Virus record (IMG/VR): IMGVR_UViG_3300020179_000002
Coordinates: 1 to 56,560 of that record
Length of the DNA: 56,560 nt
Source of the DNA: a virus
Reading direction: 5' to 3' (one strand)
Shown here: in pieces, positions 41,153-47,457 of the stretch
Numbering within the stretch: the first letter of the stretch is position 1
How the letters are laid out: the number at the start of each line of letters is the position of its first letter
The notes under the pieces: generated by a model
Seen by the model: the letters and a program-made list of their open reading frames with translations, nothing else
What the model was told of the DNA's origin: nothing
The model's database searches: none
Program-made: the position numbers and the translations under genes

Positions 41153-41181
41153 TTGACAGATTGTAGCACCCGTGTTATAAT
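41153..41181 (+). promoter_or_regulatory. Strong early-type sigma-70 promoter
   Basis: TTGACA (41153-41158), 17-bp spacer, TATAAT (41176-41181), extended -10 TGT. It is followed by TAGAG and, before the start codon, CGATAGAGGAC. Confidence 0.88.
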
Positions 41182-41216
41182 AGAGTCTCCAGTAAACAAA
41201 CCGATAGAGGACAAAA

Positions 41217-41501
41217 ATGGCAAAGAAGACACCAGTAATCACCGAGCAGATGGTCGACGAATTGGCGCGGGTCCGCCAGCAGCTTGCCGAGCTTGTGGCG
41301 CGGGAGAAAGCGCTGAAGGAGAGCTTTCGCGAGGCGGGTGCAGCCGTCTACAGGGGCCAGCAGTTCCAGGTCGAAATTACGTTCTCATCCCAGAGTCGGT
41401 TAGACTCGCAAGCGGTGAAGGATGCCCTTGGGCCGAAGTGGATTGCCGAGCACCAGAAAGCGGTGGAACAGATGAATATCCGCTCGATGGTCCTGGTGTG
41501 A
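41217..41501 (+). CDS. Small coiled-coil protein, hypothetical
   Basis: A 94-aa protein with an N-terminal helix (VDELARVRQQLAELVAREKALKE, within residues 13-35) and a C-terminal beta-containing part (VYRGQQFQVEITFSSQSRLD, then AVKDALGPKW). Similar two-part small proteins, with a helical hairpin and an RLD-x-LG motif, are common in phages; function unknown. First gene after a strong promoter, so probably expressed early. Confidence 0.7.
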   Translation: MAKKTPVITEQMVDELARVRQQLAELVAREKALKESFREAGAAVYRGQQFQVEITFSSQSRLDSQAVKDALGPKWIAEHQKAVEQMNIRSMVLV

Positions 41502-41737
41502 TGAAGCCCCGATACGTGACGACGCGTAAAGGGGTCCGGATCGGGTACACGTACGTACCCCGTCCGGTTTACGATCAAAGCGGTGACATGGACCGGCTGC
41601 AAACCGCGTTGCTGCACCGCCGCACGGACGCCTGGGCGGGAGCGAAAGATCTCCTGGCCTATGCGATCGGGATGGCGGCGCTTCTTTCACTTCTCTGGGC
41701 CAAGGACCTTTACCAATGGATAAGCAGTTTTGTTTAG
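41501..41737 (+). CDS. Small membrane protein, hypothetical
   Basis: A 78-aa protein whose ATG overlaps the preceding stop (GTGATG). The first 50 residues are basic and polar (KPRYVTTRKGVRIGYTYVPR); residues about 53-70 are one hydrophobic segment (LLAYAIGMAALLSLLWA) near the C-terminus. A tail-anchored inner-membrane protein is likely. Early expression suggests a host-takeover or superinfection role, but nothing defines it. Confidence 0.6.
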   Translation: MKPRYVTTRKGVRIGYTYVPRPVYDQSGDMDRLQTALLHRRTDAWAGAKDLLAYAIGMAALLSLLWAKDLYQWISSFV

Positions 41738-41763
41738 CGACAGTAAACCTAGGAGAAAGACCA

Positions 41764-42069
41764 ATGAGTAAAAACATATCAGCAAAGACACCAGCAGATG
41801 GGCCGGATTACGAGCGCGGATTTATTGACGGGATGCAGTGCCAGATGCGATCAAGCGTTGAAAAGGCTATTCGCGAGCAGCCCACCAAGGTCTTTGGTCC
41901 CGGTCTAGAGCAGATCCTCAACAGCGCCGGATTTCATAAACAGCGCGAGTGGGTAGGGCTGACCGACCGCGACATCGACGAGTGTTATTTCGCCGCGCGA
42001 AAACCAGAATTCGATCTCTGGGCTTTCGCCGAGGAGATCGAGGAAAGACTCAAAGAGAAAAACACTTAA
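41764..42069 (+). CDS. Hypothetical acidic protein
   Basis: A 101-aa protein starting at ATG 41764 with SD TAGGAGA eight bases before; an upstream ATG at 41716 lies in the previous gene. It has DYERGFIDGMQCQMRSSVEK, an aromatic mid-section and a charged helical end (FAEEIEERLKEK). The YxxGFxDG phrase is common in small phage proteins of unknown role. Its stop is followed by a repeated operator-like element and a promoter. Confidence 0.65.
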   Translation: MSKNISAKTPADGPDYERGFIDGMQCQMRSSVEKAIREQPTKVFGPGLEQILNSAGFHKQREWVGLTDRDIDECYFAARKPEFDLWAFAEEIEERLKEKNT

Positions 42070-42071
42070 CT

Positions 42072-42091
42072 ACCGTTCGTCGGACGACTGG
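42072..42091. promoter_or_regulatory. 20-bp repeated operator-like element, copy 1
   Basis: ACCGTTCGTCGGACGACTGG, identical to 45525-45544. It contains the palindrome TCGTC-G-GACGA. Both copies lie just upstream of a strong promoter, here nine bases before the -35. Confidence 0.65.
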
Positions 42092-42100
42092 CCAGATTCA

Positions 42101-42129
42101 TTGACGAGTTGTCCTACTGGTGTTATAAT
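42101..42129 (+). promoter_or_regulatory. Strong early-type sigma-70 promoter
   Basis: TTGACG (42101-42106), 17-bp spacer, TATAAT (42124-42129), extended -10 TGT. The leader has CAATAGAGGACAGC before ATG 42163. Confidence 0.88.
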
Positions 42130-42162
42130 ATAGGTTCATCAATCACAATAGAGGACAGCAAA

Positions 42163-43137
42163 ATGGCACACGAACTCGATTTTTCAAATGGTCGCGCGAA
42201 CATGGCTTACGTCGGTCGCACCCCCTGGCACGGACTCGGGCAGGAGCTGGACGCGAACGCGTCTCTTGACACCTGGATCGAGCAAGCGGGGTTTAACTGG
42301 CAAGTCAAGAAGGGTGCGATTCAGTACGAAGTGCGCGACGAGGAGAATCACCCCGTCTGCGTGAATACGGTCCCCAACCGCTGGGCGCTTTATCGCTCGG
42401 ACACCGGCAAACCGCTTTCGGTCATGTCCTCGAACTACTTCATCACCCAGCCACGCGAAGTGATGGAGTTCTTCCGGAACCTGATCGACATCGGCGGGTT
42501 CAAGATGGAGACCGCCGGAATGCTCCGTGGTGGTGCCACCTATTGGGCGCTCGCTCGGATCGACGACTCGTTCGATGTCGGTGGTGGCGACACGATTCGC
42601 CCCTACGTTCAGGTTGCGACTTCGTGCGACGGGACGCTGGCGAACGTTGCCCAGTTTACCTCGGTGCGGACCGTATGCCAGAACACGTTAAATGCTGCGC
42701 TCCGCGAAAGTCAGGGCCAAGTCCGCATTCCGCATTCGACGAAGTTCAACGCAGAACGTGTTAAGGCCGACCTCGGGCTGATCGGCGGGACCTGGGAGCG
42801 GTTCAAGAAAGACGCAGTCGAGCTTTCGAAGCGCACGGTGTCCAAAGCCGAGGCGACCAAGTATTTCCTCGACGTGCTCTACCCCGACCAGGAAGAGGTC
42901 GACCTCGACGCGCATCGCCCGATGCTCGAACTCGTGACTTCGATTTACCTGAACGGCATCGGCCAGAACACCCGCACCGCGCAGGGTACAGCTTGGGGGC
43001 TGGTCAACGCGATCACCCGGTTCACGGACCACGAGCGTAAAGCCACGAGCACAGACACTCGGCTGCAGTCTGCTTGGTTCGGTGCCGGTGCCCGGATGAA
43101 ACGCGATGCATTGACTGCGGCTCTCGCTCTGGTATAA
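42163..43137 (+). CDS. DUF932 family protein
   Basis: A 324-aa protein of the DUF932 phage/plasmid family: AYVGRTPWHGLGQ near the start, a WALYRSDTGKPLSVMSSNYF segment, GGATYWALARID near 125, and CQNTLNAAL near 170. DUF932 proteins are widespread on phages and plasmids, often highly expressed soon after infection, with no proven activity. I start it at ATG 42163 behind the AGAGGAC leader; a frame extension to 42109 would run into the promoter. A new promoter is embedded in its 3' end. Confidence 0.85.
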   Translation: MAHELDFSNGRANMAYVGRTPWHGLGQELDANASLDTWIEQAGFNWQVKKGAIQYEVRDEENHPVCVNTVPNRWALYRSDTGKPLSVMSSNYFITQPREVMEFFRNLIDIGGFKMETAGMLRGGATYWALARIDDSFDVGGGDTIRPYVQVATSCDGTLANVAQFTSVRTVCQNTLNAALRESQGQVRIPHSTKFNAERVKADLGLIGGTWERFKKDAVELSKRTVSKAEATKYFLDVLYPDQEEVDLDAHRPMLELVTSIYLNGIGQNTRTAQGTAWGLVNAITRFTDHERKATSTDTRLQSAWFGAGARMKRDALTAALALV

Positions 43138-43138
43138 T
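43111..43138 (+). promoter_or_regulatory. Sigma-70 promoter for a structured leader RNA
   Basis: TTGACT (43111-43116), 16-bp spacer, TATAAT (43133-43138), extended -10 TGG, inside the end of the DUF932 gene. The expected start near 43145 falls on the first base of a hairpin. Confidence 0.75.
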
Positions 43139-43144
43139 AGTGGT

Positions 43145-43227
43145 GCGGACCTTCCTCGGTCCGCGTCTCCTGTTGTATGGGTTTACGACGAATTTGGGGG
43201 GGATCCGCACAGGGTTCCCCCGTTTTT
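43145..43227 (+). ncRNA. Candidate attenuator leader or small RNA with competing hairpins
   Basis: Hairpin 1: GCGGACC (43145-43151), loop TTCCTC, GGTCCGC (43158-43164). Hairpin 2: GGGGGATCC (43198-43206), loop GCACAG, GGTTCCCCC (43213-43221), one mismatch, followed by GTTTTT, a standard intrinsic terminator. The 5' arm of hairpin 1 (GTGCGGA, 43143-43149) is also a perfect complement of TCCGCAC (43204-43210), which overlaps the terminator's arm and loop, so the two states compete. This could attenuate the gene at 43248 or yield an ~83-nt stable RNA. No known riboswitch core recognised. Confidence 0.6.
43198..43227 (+). terminator. Intrinsic terminator
   Basis: A GC-rich 9-bp stem with one T-T mismatch, a six-base loop, then GTTTTT. 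It lies 20 bp before the next start codon, between promoter and gene, so termination would be regulated or partial. Confidence 0.75.
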
Positions 43228-43247
43228 AAACACTAATAGAGGTCTTA

Positions 43248-43646
43248 ATGCCAATGGTCATCAAAAAAGGTAAACTAACCACCCCGCCCATCGACGATCA
43301 CGAGGCGTTGACGTTCCAAAAGCTTGACGTGAGACGAGCGTTCGAGCAAGTCGGGCTCCCTCTCCCGCTCGAGGACACCTCGGAACCCGCGAAACCTGTT
43401 CAACCTGTAAAAAAGGTCTACACCCGAGATGAGGCCATTCACGCGATCGCCTTCTACGAGTCTGAGGGCCTGACCGCATCGCAAGTGTACGAAATGCTGG
43501 TGGGGTCCACGATGCCGCTGCCATTCAAGACTAACGCGGTACTCGCCATGATTCTCGCTGAATGGCTCGGCGTGGACGAGGTCCAGGTGCACTCAACCAA
43601 CGACTGCGTGAAGCGCTGGTTCGTCTCTGCTGAATCCCGGGTGTGA
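43248..43646 (+). CDS. Hypothetical protein
   Basis: A 132-aa protein behind an ATAGAGGTCTTA leader. A basic, Pro-rich N-terminal half (residues 1-58) is followed by a helical part (YTRDEAIHAIAFYESEGLTA, MILAEWLGVDEVQVH). The second half has helix-turn-helix-like periodicity (DEAIHAIAFY...LTASQVYEML) but no certain match. Expression may depend on the upstream attenuator. The next gene overlaps it by four bases (GTGA). Confidence 0.65.
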   Translation: MPMVIKKGKLTTPPIDDHEALTFQKLDVRRAFEQVGLPLPLEDTSEPAKPVQPVKKVYTRDEAIHAIAFYESEGLTASQVYEMLVGSTMPLPFKTNAVLAMILAEWLGVDEVQVHSTNDCVKRWFVSAESRV

Positions 43647-43861
43647 AGAGCTACATCGCCGGTGAAGCCACGTGGCGGTCACCGCTGGAGCACCCGCCTC
43701 CGATGGGCGTGAGAATGCTGCTTCTGAACCCGAGTGGCGTGTGCGTGATCGGGACCTGGGCCGACTGGGCGTTGGCCTGGGCTCCCTTGCCGAAAATCAC
43801 ACCCGAAATGAGAAGCATCATTATCTACGGGAAGCGAAAAATCATGGAAGCGAAAGAATGA
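43643..43861 (+). CDS. Small protein, DUF551-like
   Basis: A 72-aa protein with GTG start overlapping the previous stop. The layout W-R-S-P...HPPPMGVRMLLLNPSGVCVIGTW...WAPLPKI matches the small DUF551-type domain of phages (P-G-x-x-V-L, G-x-W, W-x-P-L-P), of unknown function. It ends in a basic helix. The next start overlaps its stop (ATGA). Confidence 0.65.
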   Translation: MKSYIAGEATWRSPLEHPPPMGVRMLLLNPSGVCVIGTWADWALAWAPLPKITPEMRSIIIYGKRKIMEAKE

Positions 43862-44055
43862 CCCGAGATATGTCACACTCGGAAGAACCGCACCTCGAGG
43901 CCGCAGCGTATGCTAACGGACGCAGGGAGGCGTACTTAGACCTGATGAAAAGTGGGGCAGTCGAGACGCTGGATCAGAAAACGATCGGCTATATTTGGGT
44001 TGCGCATTACGAAGGGTTCAGGGACGCGATATGGGCGAAACGTGAACCAGAGTAA
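43858..44055 (+). CDS. Hypothetical small protein
   Basis: A 65-aa protein with ATG overlapping the preceding TGA. Acidic N-terminus (SHSEEPHLEAAAYANGRREA within residues 6-25) and a helix with YIWVAHYEGFRDAIWA. No family recognised. Last gene of the short operon 43248-44055; 130 bp of promoter DNA follows. Confidence 0.6.
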   Translation: MTRDMSHSEEPHLEAAAYANGRREAYLDLMKSGAVETLDQKTIGYIWVAHYEGFRDAIWAKREPE

Positions 44056-44104
44056 TACCGTTCATCCGATCCGACGAGCGGTAGGTTCAAAACCCATTTT
44101 GGGC

Positions 44105-44133
44105 TTGACAAAGTATCGCACCACTGTTATAAT
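44105..44133 (+). promoter_or_regulatory. Strong early-type sigma-70 promoter
   Basis: TTGACA (44105-44110), 17-bp spacer, TATAAT (44128-44133), extended -10 TGT, then AGAGGTTCG as at 45584. Upstream (44057-44082) is an ACCGTTC...GAGCGGT inverted element related to the operator-like repeat. The leader has CGATAGAGGAAA. Confidence 0.88.
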
Positions 44134-44184
44134 AGAGGTTCGTTAGTAGTAAACATTCAACCCAAACCGATAGAGGAAAACGCA

Positions 44185-44760
44185 ATGAACCAGACCACCA
44201 TCACCACCGCTCGTGTAATCCCCACCGACGACCTCGTAAAGATCCTCGCTGTCAAAGGCGGTTGGACCACCGTGGCCGATGTCGGCAATGGTCGCGAGTA
44301 CAAGGTCCGCAATTCCGCTCTGTATATGATCGTCGAGACCCCAGTCAAGCCCCCGGTCTTGGCCGAGGAAGTCCGCGCTCCCCAGACCGTAGTGCGCAGT
44401 TACGATGCCGATGGCACAGGCCCGGTCACGAAGATGAAAGCCGAGAAAGCCGCAGCTGCTGCTCGTCAAAAGCTCCCTCTCGACCAGCGCAAGAACGGCG
44501 TGGTGGATTCGCTCTACCTGCAGTTCTACCAGAATTACAGCAAGACCGTGAACGGCCAAGTCGTCCGCTCGATGGACAAGGGCGATTTCGTGGCGGTCGA
44601 GCTTCGCAAATGCGAAACGCTCGAGCAGGTGTACGCTTTCGTCGCGACCCAGATGGGACTCTCCCGTGCCGATTTGGTCTCCCGGTTCGCTCACCTCAAC
44701 GTCGGCATGCAGCGCATGAACCTCGGCAACATGCTGCGCCGCTACCTCAAAGGAGCATGA
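44185..44760 (+). CDS. Hypothetical protein, possible nucleic-acid binding
   Basis: A 191-aa protein. The N-terminal 60 residues include a small beta-rich part (GGWTTVADVGNGREYKVRN); the rest is basic and helical, with KAEKAAAAARQKLPLDQRKNG, YLQFYQNYSKTVNG and a C-terminal HLNVGMQRMNLGNMLRRYLK. The C-terminal phrase (N-x-G-M/Q-x-R-M-N-L-G-N-x-L-R) is frequent in phage and plasmid proteins of unknown function. Driven by its own strong promoter; probable early DNA- or RNA-binding protein by charge only. Confidence 0.65.
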   Translation: MNQTTITTARVIPTDDLVKILAVKGGWTTVADVGNGREYKVRNSALYMIVETPVKPPVLAEEVRAPQTVVRSYDADGTGPVTKMKAEKAAAAARQKLPLDQRKNGVVDSLYLQFYQNYSKTVNGQVVRSMDKGDFVAVELRKCETLEQVYAFVATQMGLSRADLVSRFAHLNVGMQRMNLGNMLRRYLKGA

Positions 44761-44972
44761 TGACCACCAAACCCGCAAACGTCCGGATCCGCCTCGCGAA
44801 GGGGCGGTTTGCCGGTGAAATGCTGCACCAGGGTCGAGTCTACCAATTCGACTGTTCGATCTCGGGGCAGGACATCGACGCTGAATTCAGGACGGTGGGC
44901 GAAAAACCCTTCGACCGCTGGGAGCTTTTCCGAGCGCTCGAGGCCTGGGTCGAGGAGAACCTCTGTGGTTAA
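44757..44972 (+). CDS. Hypothetical small protein
   Basis: A 71-aa protein starting ATGATG with the first codon overlapping the previous stop; SD AAAGGAGC upstream. Basic N-terminal half (NVRIRLAKGRFAGEMLHQGR) and acidic C-terminal helix (FRALEAWVEENLCG). The residues LAKGRFAGEM suggest a small beta-barrel start. No family recognised. Confidence 0.6.
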   Translation: MMTTKPANVRIRLAKGRFAGEMLHQGRVYQFDCSISGQDIDAEFRTVGEKPFDRWELFRALEAWVEENLCG

Positions 44973-45066
44973 CTGGCCTTTTCCGTTTGGTGATCGACCC
45001 GATGGCACCCACCGTGCGATCGGAGAACCTGCGGCACCACCCACCCAAGCCCTCGTGGAGGACTCA

Positions 45067-45525
45067 ATGAGCTTTGAACTCGCTATCGACGAACACGCCC
45101 CGCGAGGAGTCGGAGACCCCTTTTACATTCCGTGGTGGGCGAAAATTCGCCAACTCGACGGCGATGCGAAAACGTACCGTGCCTGGGACGGCACCGAAAT
45201 CCGAGGTGGGAAAATCGTCTCGCGTGGTGCCTCCTTCCGAGGGTTCGAGGCCGTGATGCGCACGAAGCCCGAGGTCGCTCCGGAAGAGATAGCCCCGTCG
45301 AGCCCACGGAAGGTACCTCCGTTGCATTCGAAGCCCCGGGTTAAGGCTAATGTACCTGACTGGGCCTCCGATGCGCTCCGTGAGGCCGGGAAGTGCCCCG
45401 ACGCTCGTTCAAGGCTCTGCGCCCAGTACGGCATCGACTACGCGACGCTCGTCGAGGGAGCACCGAATGCTGGGGTGGCTACGATGCGGATCGTGAACGC
45501 GCTCCGCCGTTCGTCGAAAGGCTGA
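45067..45525 (+). CDS. Hypothetical protein
   Basis: A 152-aa protein with start ATG 45067 chosen for its SD GTGGAGGAC; a GTG at 44965 in the same frame, overlapping the previous gene, would add 34 Pro-rich residues and cannot be excluded. An N-terminal part with FYIPWWAKIRQLDG, a Pro/Lys-rich linker near 75-95, and a C-terminal helical domain (DWASDALREAGKC, YGIDYATLVEGA). The last part looks like a helix-turn-helix but is not certain. Its stop adjoins operator-like copy 2. Confidence 0.6.
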   Translation: MSFELAIDEHAPRGVGDPFYIPWWAKIRQLDGDAKTYRAWDGTEIRGGKIVSRGASFRGFEAVMRTKPEVAPEEIAPSSPRKVPPLHSKPRVKANVPDWASDALREAGKCPDARSRLCAQYGIDYATLVEGAPNAGVATMRIVNALRRSSKG

Positions 45526-45544
45526 CCGTTCGTCGGACGACTGG
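45525..45544. promoter_or_regulatory. 20-bp repeated operator-like element, copy 2
   Basis: Identical to 42072-42091 over all 20 bases, starting at the stop codon of the preceding gene. A partial copy (CCGTTCGTCG) lies at 45507-45516. The -35 follows within 11 bp. Confidence 0.65.
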
Positions 45545-45554
45545 GGTTGACAGT

Positions 45555-45583
45555 TTGACTGGGTGTTTCACCGGTGTTATAAT
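45555..45583 (+). promoter_or_regulatory. Strong early-type sigma-70 promoter
   Basis: TTGACT (45555-45560), 17-bp spacer, TATAAT (45578-45583), extended -10 TGT, then AGAGGTTCGG. Another TTGACA at 45547 is at the wrong distance. The leader has CAATAGAGGACAACG before ATG 45629. Confidence 0.85.
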
Positions 45584-45628
45584 AGAGGTTCGGTAGTAGC
45601 AGGACATTAACCAATAGAGGACAACGAA

Positions 45629-45832
45629 ATGAACACCAGCCAGCTCCAGCAAGTCGCCCTGATCGACGAACTCGCTAACATCGTAGCGGAGCTTCCACGC
45701 CGCGACAACATAATGGCAGGCAAGCTCCTGAAAGCGTTTGACGCTTACGGGAAGTTAACCGCCGCTCAGGAACAGGTAGCACGGTCAATCGTCAAGCGGC
45801 ACGTGACGGATTTTTGCGATTTTTGGGCTTAA
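45629..45832 (+). CDS. Hypothetical small helical protein
   Basis: A 67-aa all-helical protein (LQQVALIDELANIVAELPRR, LLKAFDAYGKLTAAQEQVA). Behind a strong promoter and AGAGGAC leader. No family or membrane segment recognised; early small regulators or host-takeover proteins often look like this. Confidence 0.65.
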   Translation: MNTSQLQQVALIDELANIVAELPRRDNIMAGKLLKAFDAYGKLTAAQEQVARSIVKRHVTDFCDFWA

Positions 45833-45858
45833 TTCTTAACTCATAGAGGACTACAGAC

Positions 45859-46245
45859 ATGAAAGCATTCACACCCAGCAACACCGCCTTTAACGTGGTA
45901 TCCTACGTCGTCGTGGTCGGAATCGATCCCGAGTGCGCGGACTACAGCAACCCGCGTGGCGAGCGGTACGGATTCGCGGCCTGTGTTCGCGGCTGCAACG
46001 ATCGTGGCGACACCCGCGAATTGCACGTGGCGACCGATCGGGACGAGGGGATCGCCTTGGCAAAGGCCTGCAAAATGTCTGATGCGCTCAATGTCCGCGC
46101 GAAAAACCTGAACAAGCTCCCGGTCGGGTTCGACTCCTGGGCCACCGGTCGCCCCGTGTACGGGTCGGACGCCTACGTCGAGTACGGGCAGGCCGACGAT
46201 TTGGCGCTCGAAGCACGAGAACTGGCCGAGGAAGGCTGGCGTTAA
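45859..46245 (+). CDS. Hypothetical protein
   Basis: A 128-aa soluble protein behind a CATAGAGGACTACAG leader. It begins with beta-strands (FNVVSYVVVVGIDPE), carries RYGFAACVRGCNDRGDTREL, then DRDEGIALAKACKMSDALN, and ends in an acidic helix. No catalytic motif recognised. It is followed by a TGGGGC-TTCG-GCCCCA hairpin and then the HTH gene. Confidence 0.65.
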   Translation: MKAFTPSNTAFNVVSYVVVVGIDPECADYSNPRGERYGFAACVRGCNDRGDTRELHVATDRDEGIALAKACKMSDALNVRAKNLNKLPVGFDSWATGRPVYGSDAYVEYGQADDLALEARELAEEGWR

Positions 46246-46252
46246 TCCACCC

Positions 46253-46268
46253 TGGGGCTTCGGCCCCA
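46253..46268 (+). terminator. GC-rich UUCG hairpin
   Basis: Perfect stem TGGGGC/GCCCCA with TTCG loop, close to the one at 2838-2853. No T tract; probably an RNA stabiliser or weak terminator between two genes. Confidence 0.55.
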
Positions 46269-46287
46269 CAAATTCACGAGGTGCGAA

Positions 46288-46473
46288 ATGGCAAAACGGT
46301 TAAATGAGATGGCCCTAGTGCGGGTCGCCCAAGAAATGAAAGCCAAGGCGGAGCGTTACCCCACTTGCGGGTACCGCAAAATCGCGGCGATGCTCAGGCT
46401 CGACGGGTGGGCAGTCACCGATGCGCAGGTGAGACGCTTGTGGTGGCTGGCCGGGATGAGGGCTCAATTGTGA
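46288..46473 (+). CDS. Stand-alone HTH protein, IS3-transposase-like
   Basis: A 61-aa basic protein. Residues 22-57 (RYPTCGYRKIAAMLRLDGW, then VRRLWWLAGMR) match the HTH segment found before the catalytic core of IS3-family transposases (YGYRRI...GW.V...RV.RLM...GL). No transposase core follows, and no inverted repeats of an insertion sequence were seen. Hence it is probably a free DNA-binding protein, possibly for the nearby arrays or operators. It overlaps the nuclease gene by four bases (GTGA). Confidence 0.65.
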   Translation: MAKRLNEMALVRVAQEMKAKAERYPTCGYRKIAAMLRLDGWAVTDAQVRRLWWLAGMRAQL

Positions 46474-46931
46474 GCGCGGAAAAGAACCTCTGGGGCTGGC
46501 TCGACCTGCGCCTCGGGGGTCATTGGTTCGCCCAACGAGTCGAGAACGAGGTTGGGCGCGACACCCCGGACGTCTGGTTCGCGCTGTACAAGCTCCGCGC
46601 GGTCTCGGGCTGGATCGAACTCAAGGTCCTCACCGACCTGCCCAAGCGCCCCGGCACCCCTCTCCGGCTCCCAAAGTGGACCTCCGGGCAGCGCAACTGG
46701 GCGGTGTCCGCGCACCGGCACGGTGCTTGGTGCTTCCTGGGGCTGCAGGTGCTCGAACGCCAGGAATTCTTCCTGATCCCCGGGCATGAGGCGGCACGAC
46801 TGGTCGAAATGCAGGTGCCGTACGAGGAGACGCTGCACAAACTCCGCGTCCGAGGGCTGTGCATAGACCAAAAAACTTCACGTGAAACACAAACCCAACA
46901 CCTAATTGACACGCTGCACCAGCCGTGGTAA
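46470..46931 (+). CDS. PD-(D/E)XK nuclease-like protein
   Basis: A 153-aa protein starting with GTG overlapping the HTH stop. A nuclease core is visible: Glu25 in RVENEVG, Asp34 in DTPDVWF, Glu50-Leu-Lys52 in GWIELKV, and Gln74 in SGQRNW, then a hydrophobic strand CFLGLQV. This is the E...PD...ExK...Q order of small phage VRR-NUC/Holliday-junction type nucleases. It may resolve replication or packaging intermediates. Last early gene, next to array B. A late-type promoter overlaps its end. Confidence 0.72.
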   Translation: MSAEKNLWGWLDLRLGGHWFAQRVENEVGRDTPDVWFALYKLRAVSGWIELKVLTDLPKRPGTPLRLPKWTSGQRNWAVSAHRHGAWCFLGLQVLERQEFFLIPGHEAARLVEMQVPYEETLHKLRVRGLCIDQKTSRETQTQHLIDTLHQPW

Positions 46932-46934
46932 GAT
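46906..46934 (+). promoter_or_regulatory. Candidate promoter for the late block
   Basis: TTGACA (46906-46911), 17-bp spacer, TAAGAT (46929-46934). The -10 differs from the early set and has no TGn, and no ATAGAGG leader follows. It could start transcription through array B into the terminase genes. Confidence 0.6.
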
Positions 46935-47024
46935 TCGTGGATCTGCCCTCCCCGGGCGGTGTGTAGCACCCTCGCTACACTGGCCGAGATAAGTCTCGCG
47001 CCGTCTTGGCAGCAGCCGAGAAGT

Positions 47025-47276
47025 GTTCCATCGTTCCACCATAATGGAACACAGATGGAACGGCCAAAAGCCCCGTACGACGGACCAGAGAGCCAAGTGT
47101 TCCATTGTTCCATGCATATATACGTATATATTTTTGGTTCGAAAACCTGAATATGGGGGGATATGAGATGGAACGGTGGAACAGAAGAGGGTACTTGAAG
47201 AGAAGCCCCGAGGGACGGGGCCTTTGGACCAGTGGGGTTGTTCCATTGCTGTTCCATTGTGGTGGAACGATGGAAC
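47025..47276. repeat. GTTCCA/TGGAAC palindromic array B (early-to-late boundary)
   Basis: Twelve half-sites in three clusters: GTTCCA 47025, 47033, TGGAAC 47045, 47056; GTTCCA 47099, 47107, TGGAAC 47169, 47177; GTTCCA 47240, 47251, TGGAAC 47263, 47271. Gaps are again 2,5 / 2,2 / 5,2. The AT-rich core, read on the other strand, shares TATACGTATATATGCA and the adjoining TGGAACAATGGAACA with array A; the spacer by cluster 1 also matches that by cluster 3 of array A in reverse. A stem GCCCCG/CGGGGC lies at 47205-47221. The other intergenic DNA (46935-47024) holds no gene. Confidence 0.9.
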
Positions 47277-47280
47277 GGAT

Positions 47281-47457
47281 ATGACCACACCCGTACTACA
47301 CCTGCAGACTTCCAGACGACAAGGTATCGTCATCCACCACGCAGGGCTACACCTCGGTATCGCACGTAAACGCGTAAAAGGTGAGTTCGAAACATTTGAC
47401 GGAACAGTTGCGGAACGTGTTGCTTTTATGGTACACTTCGCGTCATGGCTGGAGTGA
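47281..47457 (+). CDS. Possible small protein before terminase
   Basis: A 58-aa frame (MTTPVLHLQTSRRQGIVIHH at the start) that begins five bases after the last half-site of array B and overlaps the small terminase start. It is basic, with His-rich HHAGLHLG. No clear Shine-Dalgarno is seen (only GGAACGG from the array), so it may not be translated. Confidence 0.4.
   Translation: MTTPVLHLQTSRRQGIVIHHAGLHLGIARKRVKGEFETFDGTVAERVAFMVHFASWLE

Noticed and set aside
46288-46473. Remnant IS3 insertion sequence
   Set aside because: Only the HTH segment is present, the gene has its own start and couples to the next gene, and no terminal inverted repeats or DDE core flank it.
26293-46931. Early block as an integrated mobile element bounded by inverted repeats
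   Set aside because: The repeats bracket core replication genes, there is no transposase or integrase core, and no target-site duplication was seen.
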